Shown here piece by piece: positions 1-5,012 of a DNA stretch of 6,898 nucleotides. The translations under genes and the position numbers were made by a program. The notes beneath the pieces were generated by a model that worked only from the letters and a program-made list of their open reading frames with translations, searched no databases and was not told the origin of the DNA. Position 1 is the first letter of the stretch. Every line of letters begins with the position of its first letter. Origin of the DNA: PVC group bacterium (GTDB taxonomy: Bacteria > Verrucomicrobiota > Kiritimatiellia > UBA8416); contig PWYP01000107.1 of the NCBI GenBank assembly GCA_003567805.1, positions 1-6,898 of the forward strand, written 5' to 3'.

Positions 1-2
1 CA

Positions 3-347
3 TGGTTGACGCGCTTTTATGGTTCTGCTGAAGCTGCTCCAGAAGTGTCGATCAAGGGTGTTCCTCTATGGCAGGAGTATGTTGCCGGGACGGATCCAAC
101 GGATCCGTCATCGCGATTTATTGTGACTCCTGTATTGGCTGAATCTGTACAGGGGGTCATGTTGCGCGTGCCTTCGATGACGGGACGTGTTTATCGCGTA
201 ATGGGAGCGGAGAATCTTTTGGGTAGTGGTTGGGACATTGTAGAGGGCGTTGCTCCGCAGTCCGGCACGGGTGAGGAATTGGAGTTTGATTTGCCTATGG
301 ATAACCTCAGGGGGTTTTATCGCCTATCCGTTGAACTCCCGGAATGA
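3..347 (+). CDS. C-terminal end of a secreted/surface protein (5' end outside the window)
   Basis: The frame is open to the left edge and ends at TGA 345-347, so only about 114 codons are present. A TTG at position 6 could be read as a start, but the codon before it is also open and the protein looks like a tail, so I treat it as partial. Near the start is 'WQEYVAGTDPTDPSSRF', which resembles the 'W.EY.AGTDPTDP.S.F' segment that in many Verrucomicrobiota/Kiritimatiellota secreted proteins precedes a terminal beta-rich domain. The rest, with 'GVMLRVPSMTGRVYRVMGAENLLGSG' and the ending 'GFYRLSVELPE', fits that small beta-sandwich-like tail (family knowledge from memory). No enzymatic domain is visible, so the function of the whole protein cannot be told. 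The next gene starts 10 bases after this stop, so the two may be co-transcribed. Confidence 0.8.
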   Translation, partial: WLTRFYGSAEAAPEVSIKGVPLWQEYVAGTDPTDPSSRFIVTPVLAESVQGVMLRVPSMTGRVYRVMGAENLLGSGWDIVEGVAPQSGTGEELEFDLPMDNLRGFYRLSVELPE

Positions 348-357
348 GCGGGCACGT

Positions 358-1251
358 ATGCATGTTTTGTTGATTTCATTCATTCTTCTTGTGTCATGTT
401 ATTCCCATTCTGCGGTTGCAGAGATGGAACCCACTGATCTCCTGTTGCAAGGCGTTCGGTATCGACAGGCACAGGTACAGACAAATCACACTGGCGTTAC
501 GATCGCCCATTCTGGTGGCATTGCTCGGTTGCTGTTTAACGAATTGGACGATGATGACCTGCTTGCATTGGGCATGAATCCGGATGATGAATTCATCCGT
601 GAGAAGCGCGGGCAAGCGGAGCTGGTAGATGCATTAGGTCGCGACGTTTCTTCCATTTCTACCGATGACCAAAAGAAGATTGCCTCTGCTCTACAACAGG
701 GGGGTAGGGTTGAGCTTTCTTTGCGTCGACGTCAGGGGTATTATGCGTTTGTAGAGGCTGCGCGATACAGCCAAGAGACGCGTACACGTTCGCAAAATGT
801 GGTGCTGGAGCGATTACAGCGCCCTGGTTTGCTTCATAATGCGGAAACCACAACGGTACAGCGCACAGAATCTGTTTCGAGGCGGCAAGCGTTGGGCTCC
901 ATTGCTGTGGTCGATATGCATCATGCCATTCCGACTAGGGGAACTCAAATATTCTATGTGTATCCTACAGGAATGCATTATTGGTGGCGTCCGCTCTATA
1001 CGTTGGATCCTTGGTTAATCCCTTCCATTCAGAGGCGCGCGGCCCCTGCCTACACACAATGGGAACGAGGACTATGGGGCATGTTTCATGGGTTTCTTGC
1101 TCCGTTGTGCCTCTTGGGTCTAGGCGGTTTGCAGTGGTTGCCTCCGGTGCAACGTGGGGCCTTCTATTGGCTGGGTGTCGCGGCTGGGTTTGTCGGTCTT
1201 TTGATGGTTATCTATGGACTTTTGTTTAAAGCCAGAAAGCGCCGAAGATAA
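358..1251 (+). CDS. Exported two-TM membrane protein of unknown function, PVC-type motif
   Basis: This is a 297-residue protein. I chose ATG 358 over the more upstream in-frame ATG 250 because an export signal starts exactly there and the extension would lie inside the preceding gene. Residues 3-13 are hydrophobic. 'LVSC' at 11-14 matches a lipobox, and 'AVA' at 19-21 is an alternative signal peptidase I site, so it could be a lipoprotein or an ordinary secreted protein. Residues 45-63 ('TGVTIAHSGGIARLLFNEL'), followed by an acidic stretch and 'LGMNPDD', resemble a 'GV.I.H..G.A...F..L...L...GY.P' block I recall from exported PVC proteins; its role is unknown. The middle (90-230) has no recognised domain. 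Two hydrophobic segments (about 241-260 and 269-290) end in KARKRRR, suggesting a C-terminal membrane hairpin with a cytoplasmic tail. The ribosome site is weak. An intrinsic terminator overlaps the stop codon. Confidence 0.8.
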   Translation: MHVLLISFILLVSCYSHSAVAEMEPTDLLLQGVRYRQAQVQTNHTGVTIAHSGGIARLLFNELDDDDLLALGMNPDDEFIREKRGQAELVDALGRDVSSISTDDQKKIASALQQGGRVELSLRRRQGYYAFVEAARYSQETRTRSQNVVLERLQRPGLLHNAETTTVQRTESVSRRQALGSIAVVDMHHAIPTRGTQIFYVYPTGMHYWWRPLYTLDPWLIPSIQRRAAPAYTQWERGLWGMFHGFLAPLCLLGLGGLQWLPPVQRGAFYWLGVAAGFVGLLMVIYGLLFKARKRRR

Positions 1252-1274
1252 CCGGTTTTCGGGCTGTTTTTTTT
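1238..1274 (+). terminator. Intrinsic terminator overlapping the stop of the membrane-protein gene
   Basis: The left arm (1238-1248, with a bulged G at 1241) pairs with the right arm (1256-1265): A-T, G-C, C-G, then C-G, C-G, G-C, A-T, A-T, G-T, A-T. The loop is seven bases (1249-1255). One G follows, then eight T (1267-1274). The stop codon TAA (1249-1251) lies in the loop, so the last codons of the gene form the terminator stem. This is the classic rho-independent arrangement on the plus strand. Confidence 0.8.
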
Positions 1275-1308
1275 AGCAGGTGAGAAGAACAAGGTGGGGA
1301 TATAAGAA

Positions 1309-1344
1309 GGGACACAAGGCTTTACAGCCTGTGTCCCATCTTTT
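1309..1344. terminator. Strong GC-rich hairpin, possible bidirectional terminator
   Basis: GGGACAC (1309-1315) pairs with GTGTCCC (1331-1337), A1316 is bulged, AGGCT (1317-1321) pairs with AGCCT (1326-1330), and the loop is TTAC. That gives 12 base pairs with one bulge. On the plus strand it is followed by ATCTTTT; on the minus strand by TTCTTATAT. Neither is a full T run, but both are T-rich. The plus-strand gene already has a better terminator upstream, so this hairpin most likely stops minus-strand transcription, either read-through from the hypothetical gene or a small RNA starting near 1460. Confidence 0.5.
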
Positions 1345-1586
1345 CCTGTGACCTGGCTGTGATCACAGAGCGTTTTTGCCAGTCGGTCAGCAAGGTTCGG
1401 GACGCATGAGCCGCTGTACTTTCGTTGAGGGCTGCGTCCTGCATTCCAAACCAACCTCAGTACGCCTATATATATAGCATAACCTATGCCAGTTCTTAGA
1501 AAATGGCCCTCAAGACAGTATCATTACAATCTGCCAACATTGTGGTTGCGATTCATATCAATACACAATATTCGCAACAAAATTGC

Positions 1587-1595
1587 TGTTATAAT
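1587..1595 (+). promoter_or_regulatory. Perfect extended -10 promoter element (TGTTATAAT)
   Basis: TG-T-TATAAT at 1587-1595 is a full match to the bacterial extended -10 element (TGnTATAAT). No good -35 sits 16-18 bases upstream, but extended -10 promoters can work without one. Transcription would start near 1602 and run antisense into the 3' end of the minus-strand hypothetical gene. The surroundings are AT-rich, so a chance match is possible. Confidence 0.3.
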
Positions 1596-1676
1596 GGCTT
1601 AAAACAGGTGAAGTCGATTTCTTCTTTTGCAGAAATGACAGTTGAAAAGTATCGTTTCTTCTCAATTGTGAGATTG

Positions 1677-2963
1677 TCAGATGTCGTTGATATGACGGTA
1701 ATGCTGCATGAGGCGCAGAATTTCCTGCCGGATGGCAAAGAGGTCATCTTTACAGGTGGAGATGAATTGCGGGGGCAGGAGATTGCATTGTGCGATAGAA
1801 CCGAGAGATTTTATTGTGAGAACAAAGGATTGTAGTGCTCTTTTTAGACAGGCCACGACAAATCCCCCATCGGGGTCCTCCTGGTAGGCGAGCGAGTCGA
1901 GTGCTCCTGCAAGCTTGGCATGCATGGTTTGGGCATGAAAGAGCATGGCTTGCATATCGGGACTCTGCTCTTCTGTTTGCAGTTCGTACTCCTTGCTCAT
2001 GCGCCACATTTGCTGGACGATGTCGGATGCGCGCTGGGAAAGCGGATGTCGGATGCGTCCATCGGCGGAGCGAATCCAATCTACACCCTCGGTTTCTGGA
2101 ATGGGCGCGAGTGATGTTGCTAGCTCAAGTGTTTCTTCCCAGTCAATTCCTTCGTCTTCCCAGTCGAGATCTTCCTCTTCAAAGGCATCGCTTTCTCCGC
2201 CCGTCCAGCCCATTTCGTGGGCTATCAGCGCGTCGCGATCGGGATGATTGAGGTAGGTTTCCATCAGCAGCATATAACGGCGTGATACGGCATCGGACTC
2301 TTGAAATTGCCGTTCCCACGCAAATTCATCCATATACCAATCGTCGTCTTCTTCAAAATCGTCAAAGAAGTCTAATTCGCCGTCGCCATTTTCACTGGCA
2401 ACAATATCGCGCCATTGTTGGTGGGATTTCTCGCTACGCTGGCGTTGATTTTGTTCTTCTTCCCGCGTCATGCGCCAGGAAAAGGAAGAAATGGTAATAT
2501 GAAAATCTGTGGCCTGCATGACGACACGTCCGTTTGCATTGCTAAACCACTCAATCCAAATGGCATTGCCCACTTTTGTGATAGGGGCTAAACTTTGCGA
2601 TGCAATATCCACGCCTTGCGATGCTATATCTACAACCTGTACTTTGTGTGATGCGGTAATAATGCCGGGTTCTCCCATTTGTATGGGACTGAGACCTTCA
2701 TTGTCTTCTGGCATGGGATTGGGGTTTTCGAACTCGAGCAGGCAACCGGCAATATCGCGCATTGGGTTGCCGCGCAACGTCAGTTCTATAGGGAATTTAC
2801 GGTCGATGAGCCAAATTCGGCCGGTGATACGGTCACGTTGGCGGCTATCGATTTCCCCGCGTACGACACTATCGGCGAGTCGCCATCCCAATGGATCTAC
2901 TTCTTCATTATGCATGCGTGCAGTATACAAACAGTTTTTCTTGTGCTGCAAGCTTTGACTCAT
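1677..2963 (-). CDS. Conserved hypothetical protein, acidic, probably Verrucomicrobia-specific family
   Basis: This is a 428-residue protein with no signal peptide or membrane segment, so probably cytoplasmic. Residues 26-160 form the part that looks conserved: 'GWRLADSVVRGEIDSR' (26-41), 'GRIWLIDRKFPIELTLRGNPMRD' (48-70), 'GIITASHKVQVVDI' (100-113) and 'IWIEWFSNANGRVV' (135-148). I recall similar uncharacterised proteins from Verrucomicrobia genomes, with no known function. Two strongly acidic, Trp-containing patches follow (192-216 and 257-279). The C-terminal 110 residues look helical with several Cys. Residues 111-124 repeat VDIASQ(G/S) from a 21-base tandem duplication. Start: ATG 2963 gives the longest form but has no clear ribosome site. 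Met17 (ATG 2915-2913), ten residues before the conserved part, is a credible alternative. It lies upstream of tRNA-Asn and is transcribed away from it. Confidence 0.8.
   Translation of the reverse strand: MSQSLQHKKNCLYTARMHNEEVDPLGWRLADSVVRGEIDSRQRDRITGRIWLIDRKFPIELTLRGNPMRDIAGCLLEFENPNPMPEDNEGLSPIQMGEPGIITASHKVQVVDIASQGVDIASQSLAPITKVGNAIWIEWFSNANGRVVMQATDFHITISSFSWRMTREEEQNQRQRSEKSHQQWRDIVASENGDGELDFFDDFEEDDDWYMDEFAWERQFQESDAVSRRYMLLMETYLNHPDRDALIAHEMGWTGGESDAFEEEDLDWEDEGIDWEETLELATSLAPIPETEGVDWIRSADGRIRHPLSQRASDIVQQMWRMSKEYELQTEEQSPDMQAMLFHAQTMHAKLAGALDSLAYQEDPDGGFVVACLKRALQSFVLTIKSLGSIAQCNLLPPQFISTCKDDLFAIRQEILRLMQHYRHINDI
2595..2636 (-). repeat. 21-bp in-frame tandem duplication inside the hypothetical gene
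   Basis: Units 2595-2615 and 2616-2636 are adjacent and match at 17 of 21 bases, sharing TTGCGATGC at their plus-strand starts. They encode the repeated heptad VDIASQG / VDIASQS at residues 111-124. Being a multiple of three it keeps frame, which suggests slippage duplication followed by drift, in a linker between two conserved blocks. Confidence 0.75.
2922..2951 (-). promoter_or_regulatory. Possible minus-strand promoter six bases before Met17 of the hypothetical gene
   Basis: On the minus strand TTGCAG (2951-2946) and TATACT (2927-2922; five of six matches to TATAAT) are 18 bases apart. Only six bases separate TATACT from ATG 2915-2913, so a transcript would begin at or next to that ATG and be leaderless. 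The element lies inside the longer reading frame that starts at 2963, so it supports the shorter start only if it is active. The -35 match is poor. Confidence 0.25.
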
Positions 2964-3014
2964 ATGCGGAATTGTTTACGGACAAATTTTGAAGAAATTG
3001 AACGAAAAGAGGGA

Positions 3015-3044
3015 TTGACAGAAGATGTCTCTAGGCGCTAGTCT
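3015..3044 (+). promoter_or_regulatory. Promoter of tRNA-Asn
   Basis: A perfect -35 TTGACA at 3015-3020 is followed after 18 bases by TAGTCT (3039-3044), a weak -10. Transcription would start near 3051, about 11 bases before the mature tRNA 5' end, which is a usual distance. The consensus -35 directly upstream of a tRNA gene supports the assignment; the exact -10 hexamer is uncertain. Confidence 0.6.
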
Positions 3045-3061
3045 ACCTAGCTGCAAAGTAA

Positions 3062-3136
3062 TCCGGCGTAGCTCAATGGTAGAGTAGGTGGCTGTTAACC
3101 ACTTGGTTGCTGGTTCGAGCCCAGCCGCCGGAGCCA
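3062..3136 (+). tRNA. tRNA-Asn (anticodon GUU), CCA encoded
   Basis: The 75-base cloverleaf can be drawn by eye. The acceptor stem TCCGGCG (3062-3068) pairs perfectly with CGCCGGA (3126-3132). The D arm contains GCTCAATGGTAGAGT. The anticodon stem GGTGG / CCACT encloses loop CTGTTAA, giving anticodon GTT, which reads AAC/AAU (Asn). The T arm is GCTGG-TTCGAGC-CCAGC. The discriminator base is G (3133) and CCA (3134-3136) is in the DNA. The U1-A72 pair is compatible with tRNA-Asn. It is a single tRNA gene with its own promoter and terminator. Confidence 0.97.
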
Positions 3137-3148
3137 ATTTTTATATAC

Positions 3149-3188
3149 GACAGCTCTCGTGTTAACCACATGGGGCTGTCTTTTTTTT
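3149..3188 (+). terminator. Intrinsic terminator of tRNA-Asn
   Basis: GACAGC (3149-3154) pairs with GCTGTC (3175-3180), extended by weaker T-G, C-G and T-G pairs, and GTG/CAC can pair around the central TTAAC. Eight T follow (3181-3188). It starts 12 bases after the tRNA CCA end. It faces the 3' end of aat, whose stop is at 3205-3203; on the minus strand no T run follows the hairpin, so it serves mainly the tRNA. Its loop contains a 13-of-14 match to the tRNA anticodon arm (see findings). Confidence 0.85.
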
Positions 3189-3202
3189 GCACGTGCCCAC
3201 GT

Positions 3203-3853
3203 TCAGTGGTTGTGCTGCAGATGTTGGAGGAAGGTCTTGCGAGGGATGAAGCGGCCACCGAATTGTTGCATGAGAGGGGTTTCCATCTGGCAGTCGATGA
3301 TTTCGACGTGTTGCGCACGTAGCCATTCCGAGAGATGAATCATGGCGCATTTCCCGGCATTACTGACGTTCGTGAACATGGACTCGCCTGAGAATATTTT
3401 GCCTACCTGTACGCCGTAGAGGCCGCCGACGAGTTCATCGCCGTGCCACGTCTCGACGGAATGCACAATGCTTTGCTCGTGCAATTGTTCATAGGTTTCT
3501 ATGATTTCGGGGGTGATCCAGGTGCCGTCTTGCTCCGGACGGGGAGCAGTCTGGCAGGCGCGAATGACATCGGGAAAACACTGATTTACGGTGTAGTGGA
3601 AGTCACCTTTACGGTGGATGCGCTTGAGGCTGTCGGGAATATGAAATTCCTGTAGTGGAATAACAAAGCGTGGATCCGGGGAAAACCATAGCAGTGGGCA
3701 GTCTTCATGCGGCCAGGGGAAAATGCCCCAACGGTAGGCGGCTTCAACGCGTGCAGGCGTCAACGGACCACCGATAGCCACCAATTCGTCGGGAGGTAAT
3801 GGGGTGGGAAATTCGTATTCGTCGAAAAAGTAGTGTTTTGGCTGGAATGGCAC
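3203..3853 (-). CDS. aat: Leucyl/phenylalanyl-tRNA--protein transferase
   Basis: This cytoplasmic enzyme transfers Leu or Phe from aminoacyl-tRNA to proteins with N-terminal Arg or Lys, marking them for ClpS/ClpAP degradation (N-end rule). Family hallmarks, numbered from the chosen start, are 'FPTPLPPDELVAIGGPLTPARVEAAYRWGIFPW' spanning 15-47, WFSPDPR (56-62), GTWIT (110-114), 'HSVETW.GDELVGGLYGV' (131-148), F.GESMF (154-160), IDCQ (186-189) and GGRFIPR (199-205). The frame stays open to 4084, overlapping nadA, but has no ATG between there and the domain. GTG 3853-3851 gives 216 residues and places the FP.P motif about where it lies in the E. coli protein, so I chose it although no clear ribosome site precedes it. 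It is divergent from nadA and convergent with tRNA-Asn. Confidence 0.93.
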   Translation of the reverse strand: MPFQPKHYFFDEYEFPTPLPPDELVAIGGPLTPARVEAAYRWGIFPWPHEDCPLLWFSPDPRFVIPLQEFHIPDSLKRIHRKGDFHYTVNQCFPDVIRACQTAPRPEQDGTWITPEIIETYEQLHEQSIVHSVETWHGDELVGGLYGVQVGKIFSGESMFTNVSNAGKCAMIHLSEWLRAQHVEIIDCQMETPLMQQFGGRFIPRKTFLQHLQHNH

Positions 3854-3878
3854 GTAAAAACCGTTAGTGTCTTGGGTA

Positions 3879-3901
3879 AAGCAGGTTGTATCAACCTGCT
3901 T
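3879..3901. promoter_or_regulatory. Perfect 23-bp inverted repeat between aat and nadA, candidate operator
   Basis: AAGCAGGTTG (3879-3888) and CAACCTGCTT (3892-3901) are perfect inverted copies around a three-base centre TAT. The element sits 25 bases before the aat GTG and 67 bases before the nadA ATG. It is not followed by a T run in either direction, so it is not a typical terminator. The 10-base arms and small centre suit a dimeric repressor site or an RNA hairpin in the aat leader. On the minus strand TTGATA, resembling a -35 box, overlaps its centre. I do not recognise the motif as a known NAD-regulator site. Confidence 0.5.
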
Positions 3902-3911
3902 CGGCTTTTGG

Positions 3912-3942
3912 TTGCGGATAATATCTGCGTTAGGGTTATAAC
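3912..3942 (+). promoter_or_regulatory. Possible nadA promoter
   Basis: TTGCGG (3912-3917) and TATAAC (3937-3942; five of six to TATAAT) lie 19 bases apart, a wide but tolerable spacing. Transcription would start near 3949, about 20 bases before the nadA ATG. An alternative -10, GATAAT (3917-3922), has no partner -35. The inverted repeat ends 10 bases before the -35. Chosen by position; not certain. Confidence 0.3.
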
Positions 3943-3968
3943 TGTAATTGATTTTGGATGATGAGACG

Positions 3969-5012
3969 ATGATAAACAGAGAAACAAATCCCGAGCGTAT
4001 CCTCGCATGGATGCAGGAACATCTTACAGATCTGGTGCCGGAAGTGGAAATGCGTGCCAAGGCCGAACTTGCGGCGGAAATCAATCAACTGAAGATTGAA
4101 CGAAAGGCCGTGATTCTGGGACACAATTATATGGAGCCAGCGCTGTATCATGCCGTGTCGGATATTACGGGGGATTCGCTGGAACTGTGTCGCAAGGCGG
4201 CGGAAACGGATGCGCCAGTGATTGTGTTCTGCGGTGTGGAATTCATGGCGGAGACGGCTAAAATTATTAATCCTGAGCGGACGGTACTTTTGCCCGCCGC
4301 GAAAGCTGGTTGTTCGTTAGCGCAGAGTATTACAGCAGAGGATGTGCGCGCTCTGAAAAAACAGTATCCGGGGGTTCCTGTTGTTACGTACATCAATACG
4401 TATGCTGATGTAAAAGCCGAAACAGATGTCTGCTGTACATCTGGGAATGCTGCTCGGATCGTTGCCGCATTGGATAGTGATACGGTGATTTTTATTCCCG
4501 ATGAGTATCTGGCAAAAAATGTAGCGCGTGAAACGGGTAAACAAATTGTTTTTCCCGGACAGGCTGCAGCGGGGTGTGCCGGTGGCATGGGGTCCTTTAT
4601 TGCCTGGCATGGGAAGTGCGAGGTGCATGAATTGTTTTCCGTGCAAGACATTGAAGATGTTCGCCAGCAATTCCCGGATGTACTTGTCTTAGCGCATCCG
4701 GAGTGTCCGCCTGAAGTCGCGGAAGCGGCTGATTTTTCGGGCAGTACTTCTGCCATGATCCGTTATGTAAAAGAACATCCGGGGAACCGCTATTTGCTGC
4801 TGACGGAGTGTGCGATGGCGGACAACATCATTGCCGAGGCGCCGGAGAGCGAAATGTTGCGGATGTGCAGTCATCGTTGCCCGCACATGGCACAAATCAC
4901 GCTAGAGGATACGGTGGCATCGTTGCGCCATATGCAGTATCAGATTGAGGTGCCGGCCGATATTCGCGAGAAAGCCAAGCTCTCGATCGACCGCATGTTG
5001 GCTATGAGCTAA
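3969..5012 (+). CDS. nadA: Quinolinate synthase A
   Basis: NadA condenses iminoaspartate (from NadB) with dihydroxyacetone phosphate to give quinolinate, the first committed pyridine-ring step of de novo NAD synthesis, using a [4Fe-4S] cluster in the cytoplasm. From ATG 3969 it is 347 residues, a normal length. The three cluster cysteines can be placed as Cys115 (AGCSLA), Cys217 (WHGKCEVHE) and Cys304 (CPHMAQITLE). Other hallmarks are LGHNYMEP (50-57), SDITGDSLELCR (64-75), FCGVEFMAETAKI (87-99), YINTYADVKAETDVCCTSGNA (about 141-161), HPECPPEV (243-250), DFSGSTSAMI (255-264) and TECAMADNI (279-287). A TTG at 3948 extends the frame by seven codons; ATG 3969 is preferred, though only a weak purine-rich GATGAG precedes it. 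The partners nadB and nadC are not in the window. Its stop overlaps that of the convergent binding-protein gene. Confidence 0.96.
   Translation: MINRETNPERILAWMQEHLTDLVPEVEMRAKAELAAEINQLKIERKAVILGHNYMEPALYHAVSDITGDSLELCRKAAETDAPVIVFCGVEFMAETAKIINPERTVLLPAAKAGCSLAQSITAEDVRALKKQYPGVPVVTYINTYADVKAETDVCCTSGNAARIVAALDSDTVIFIPDEYLAKNVARETGKQIVFPGQAAAGCAGGMGSFIAWHGKCEVHELFSVQDIEDVRQQFPDVLVLAHPECPPEVAEAADFSGSTSAMIRYVKEHPGNRYLLLTECAMADNIIAEAPESEMLRMCSHRCPHMAQITLEDTVASLRHMQYQIEVPADIREKAKLSIDRMLAMS

Larger units (their letters stand above)
1275..1676. other. Gene-free convergent intergenic region with hairpins and promoter-like sites
   Basis: About 400 bases lie between the terminator of the plus-strand gene and the stop of the minus-strand hypothetical gene. 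I see no convincing gene. The left half (1300-1445) is rich in inverted repeats: 1309-1337, 1350-1388 and 1400-1439, plus the 12-base perfect palindrome CTGTGATCACAG at 1357-1368. The right half (about 1455-1676) is AT-rich, with CTATATATATAG at 1466-1477, GCATA-ACC-TATGC at 1477-1489 (loop drawn loosely), a plus-strand extended -10 at 1587-1595, and a weak five-base-pair hairpin at 1660-1673 beside the minus-strand stop. Confidence 0.6.

Noticed and set aside
1357..1368. CTGTGATCACAG as a CRP-type binding site
   Set aside because: CRP sites have TGTGA and TCACA separated by six bases; here the half sites are abutted, and no promoter with the usual spacing follows. It is kept only as part of the hairpin-rich segment.
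1503..1835. Plus-strand reading frame of 110 codons starting with ATG at 1503
   Set aside because: Its second half is antisense to the well-supported minus-strand gene, it has no recognisable domain or ribosome site, and the good -10 lies inside it rather than upstream. An internal ATG at 1635 gives 66 codons but is also unsupported.
2959..2969. CTCATATGCGG shared with 6789-6799, covering the ATG of both minus-strand genes
   Set aside because: Eleven identical bases around two start codons, but surrounding sequence differs and only one copy has a ribosome site. Probably chance.
3854..4084. N-terminal extension of aat up to ATG 4084
   Set aside because: It overlaps the divergent nadA gene by over 100 bases and adds 77 residues with no counterpart in the Aat family; the domain fits a start at GTG 3853.
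4148..4756. 202-codon minus-strand frame inside nadA
   Set aside because: It is a shadow of nadA, whose frame carries all the family motifs and cluster cysteines; the minus-strand translation is Ser/Ala/Thr-rich with no domain.
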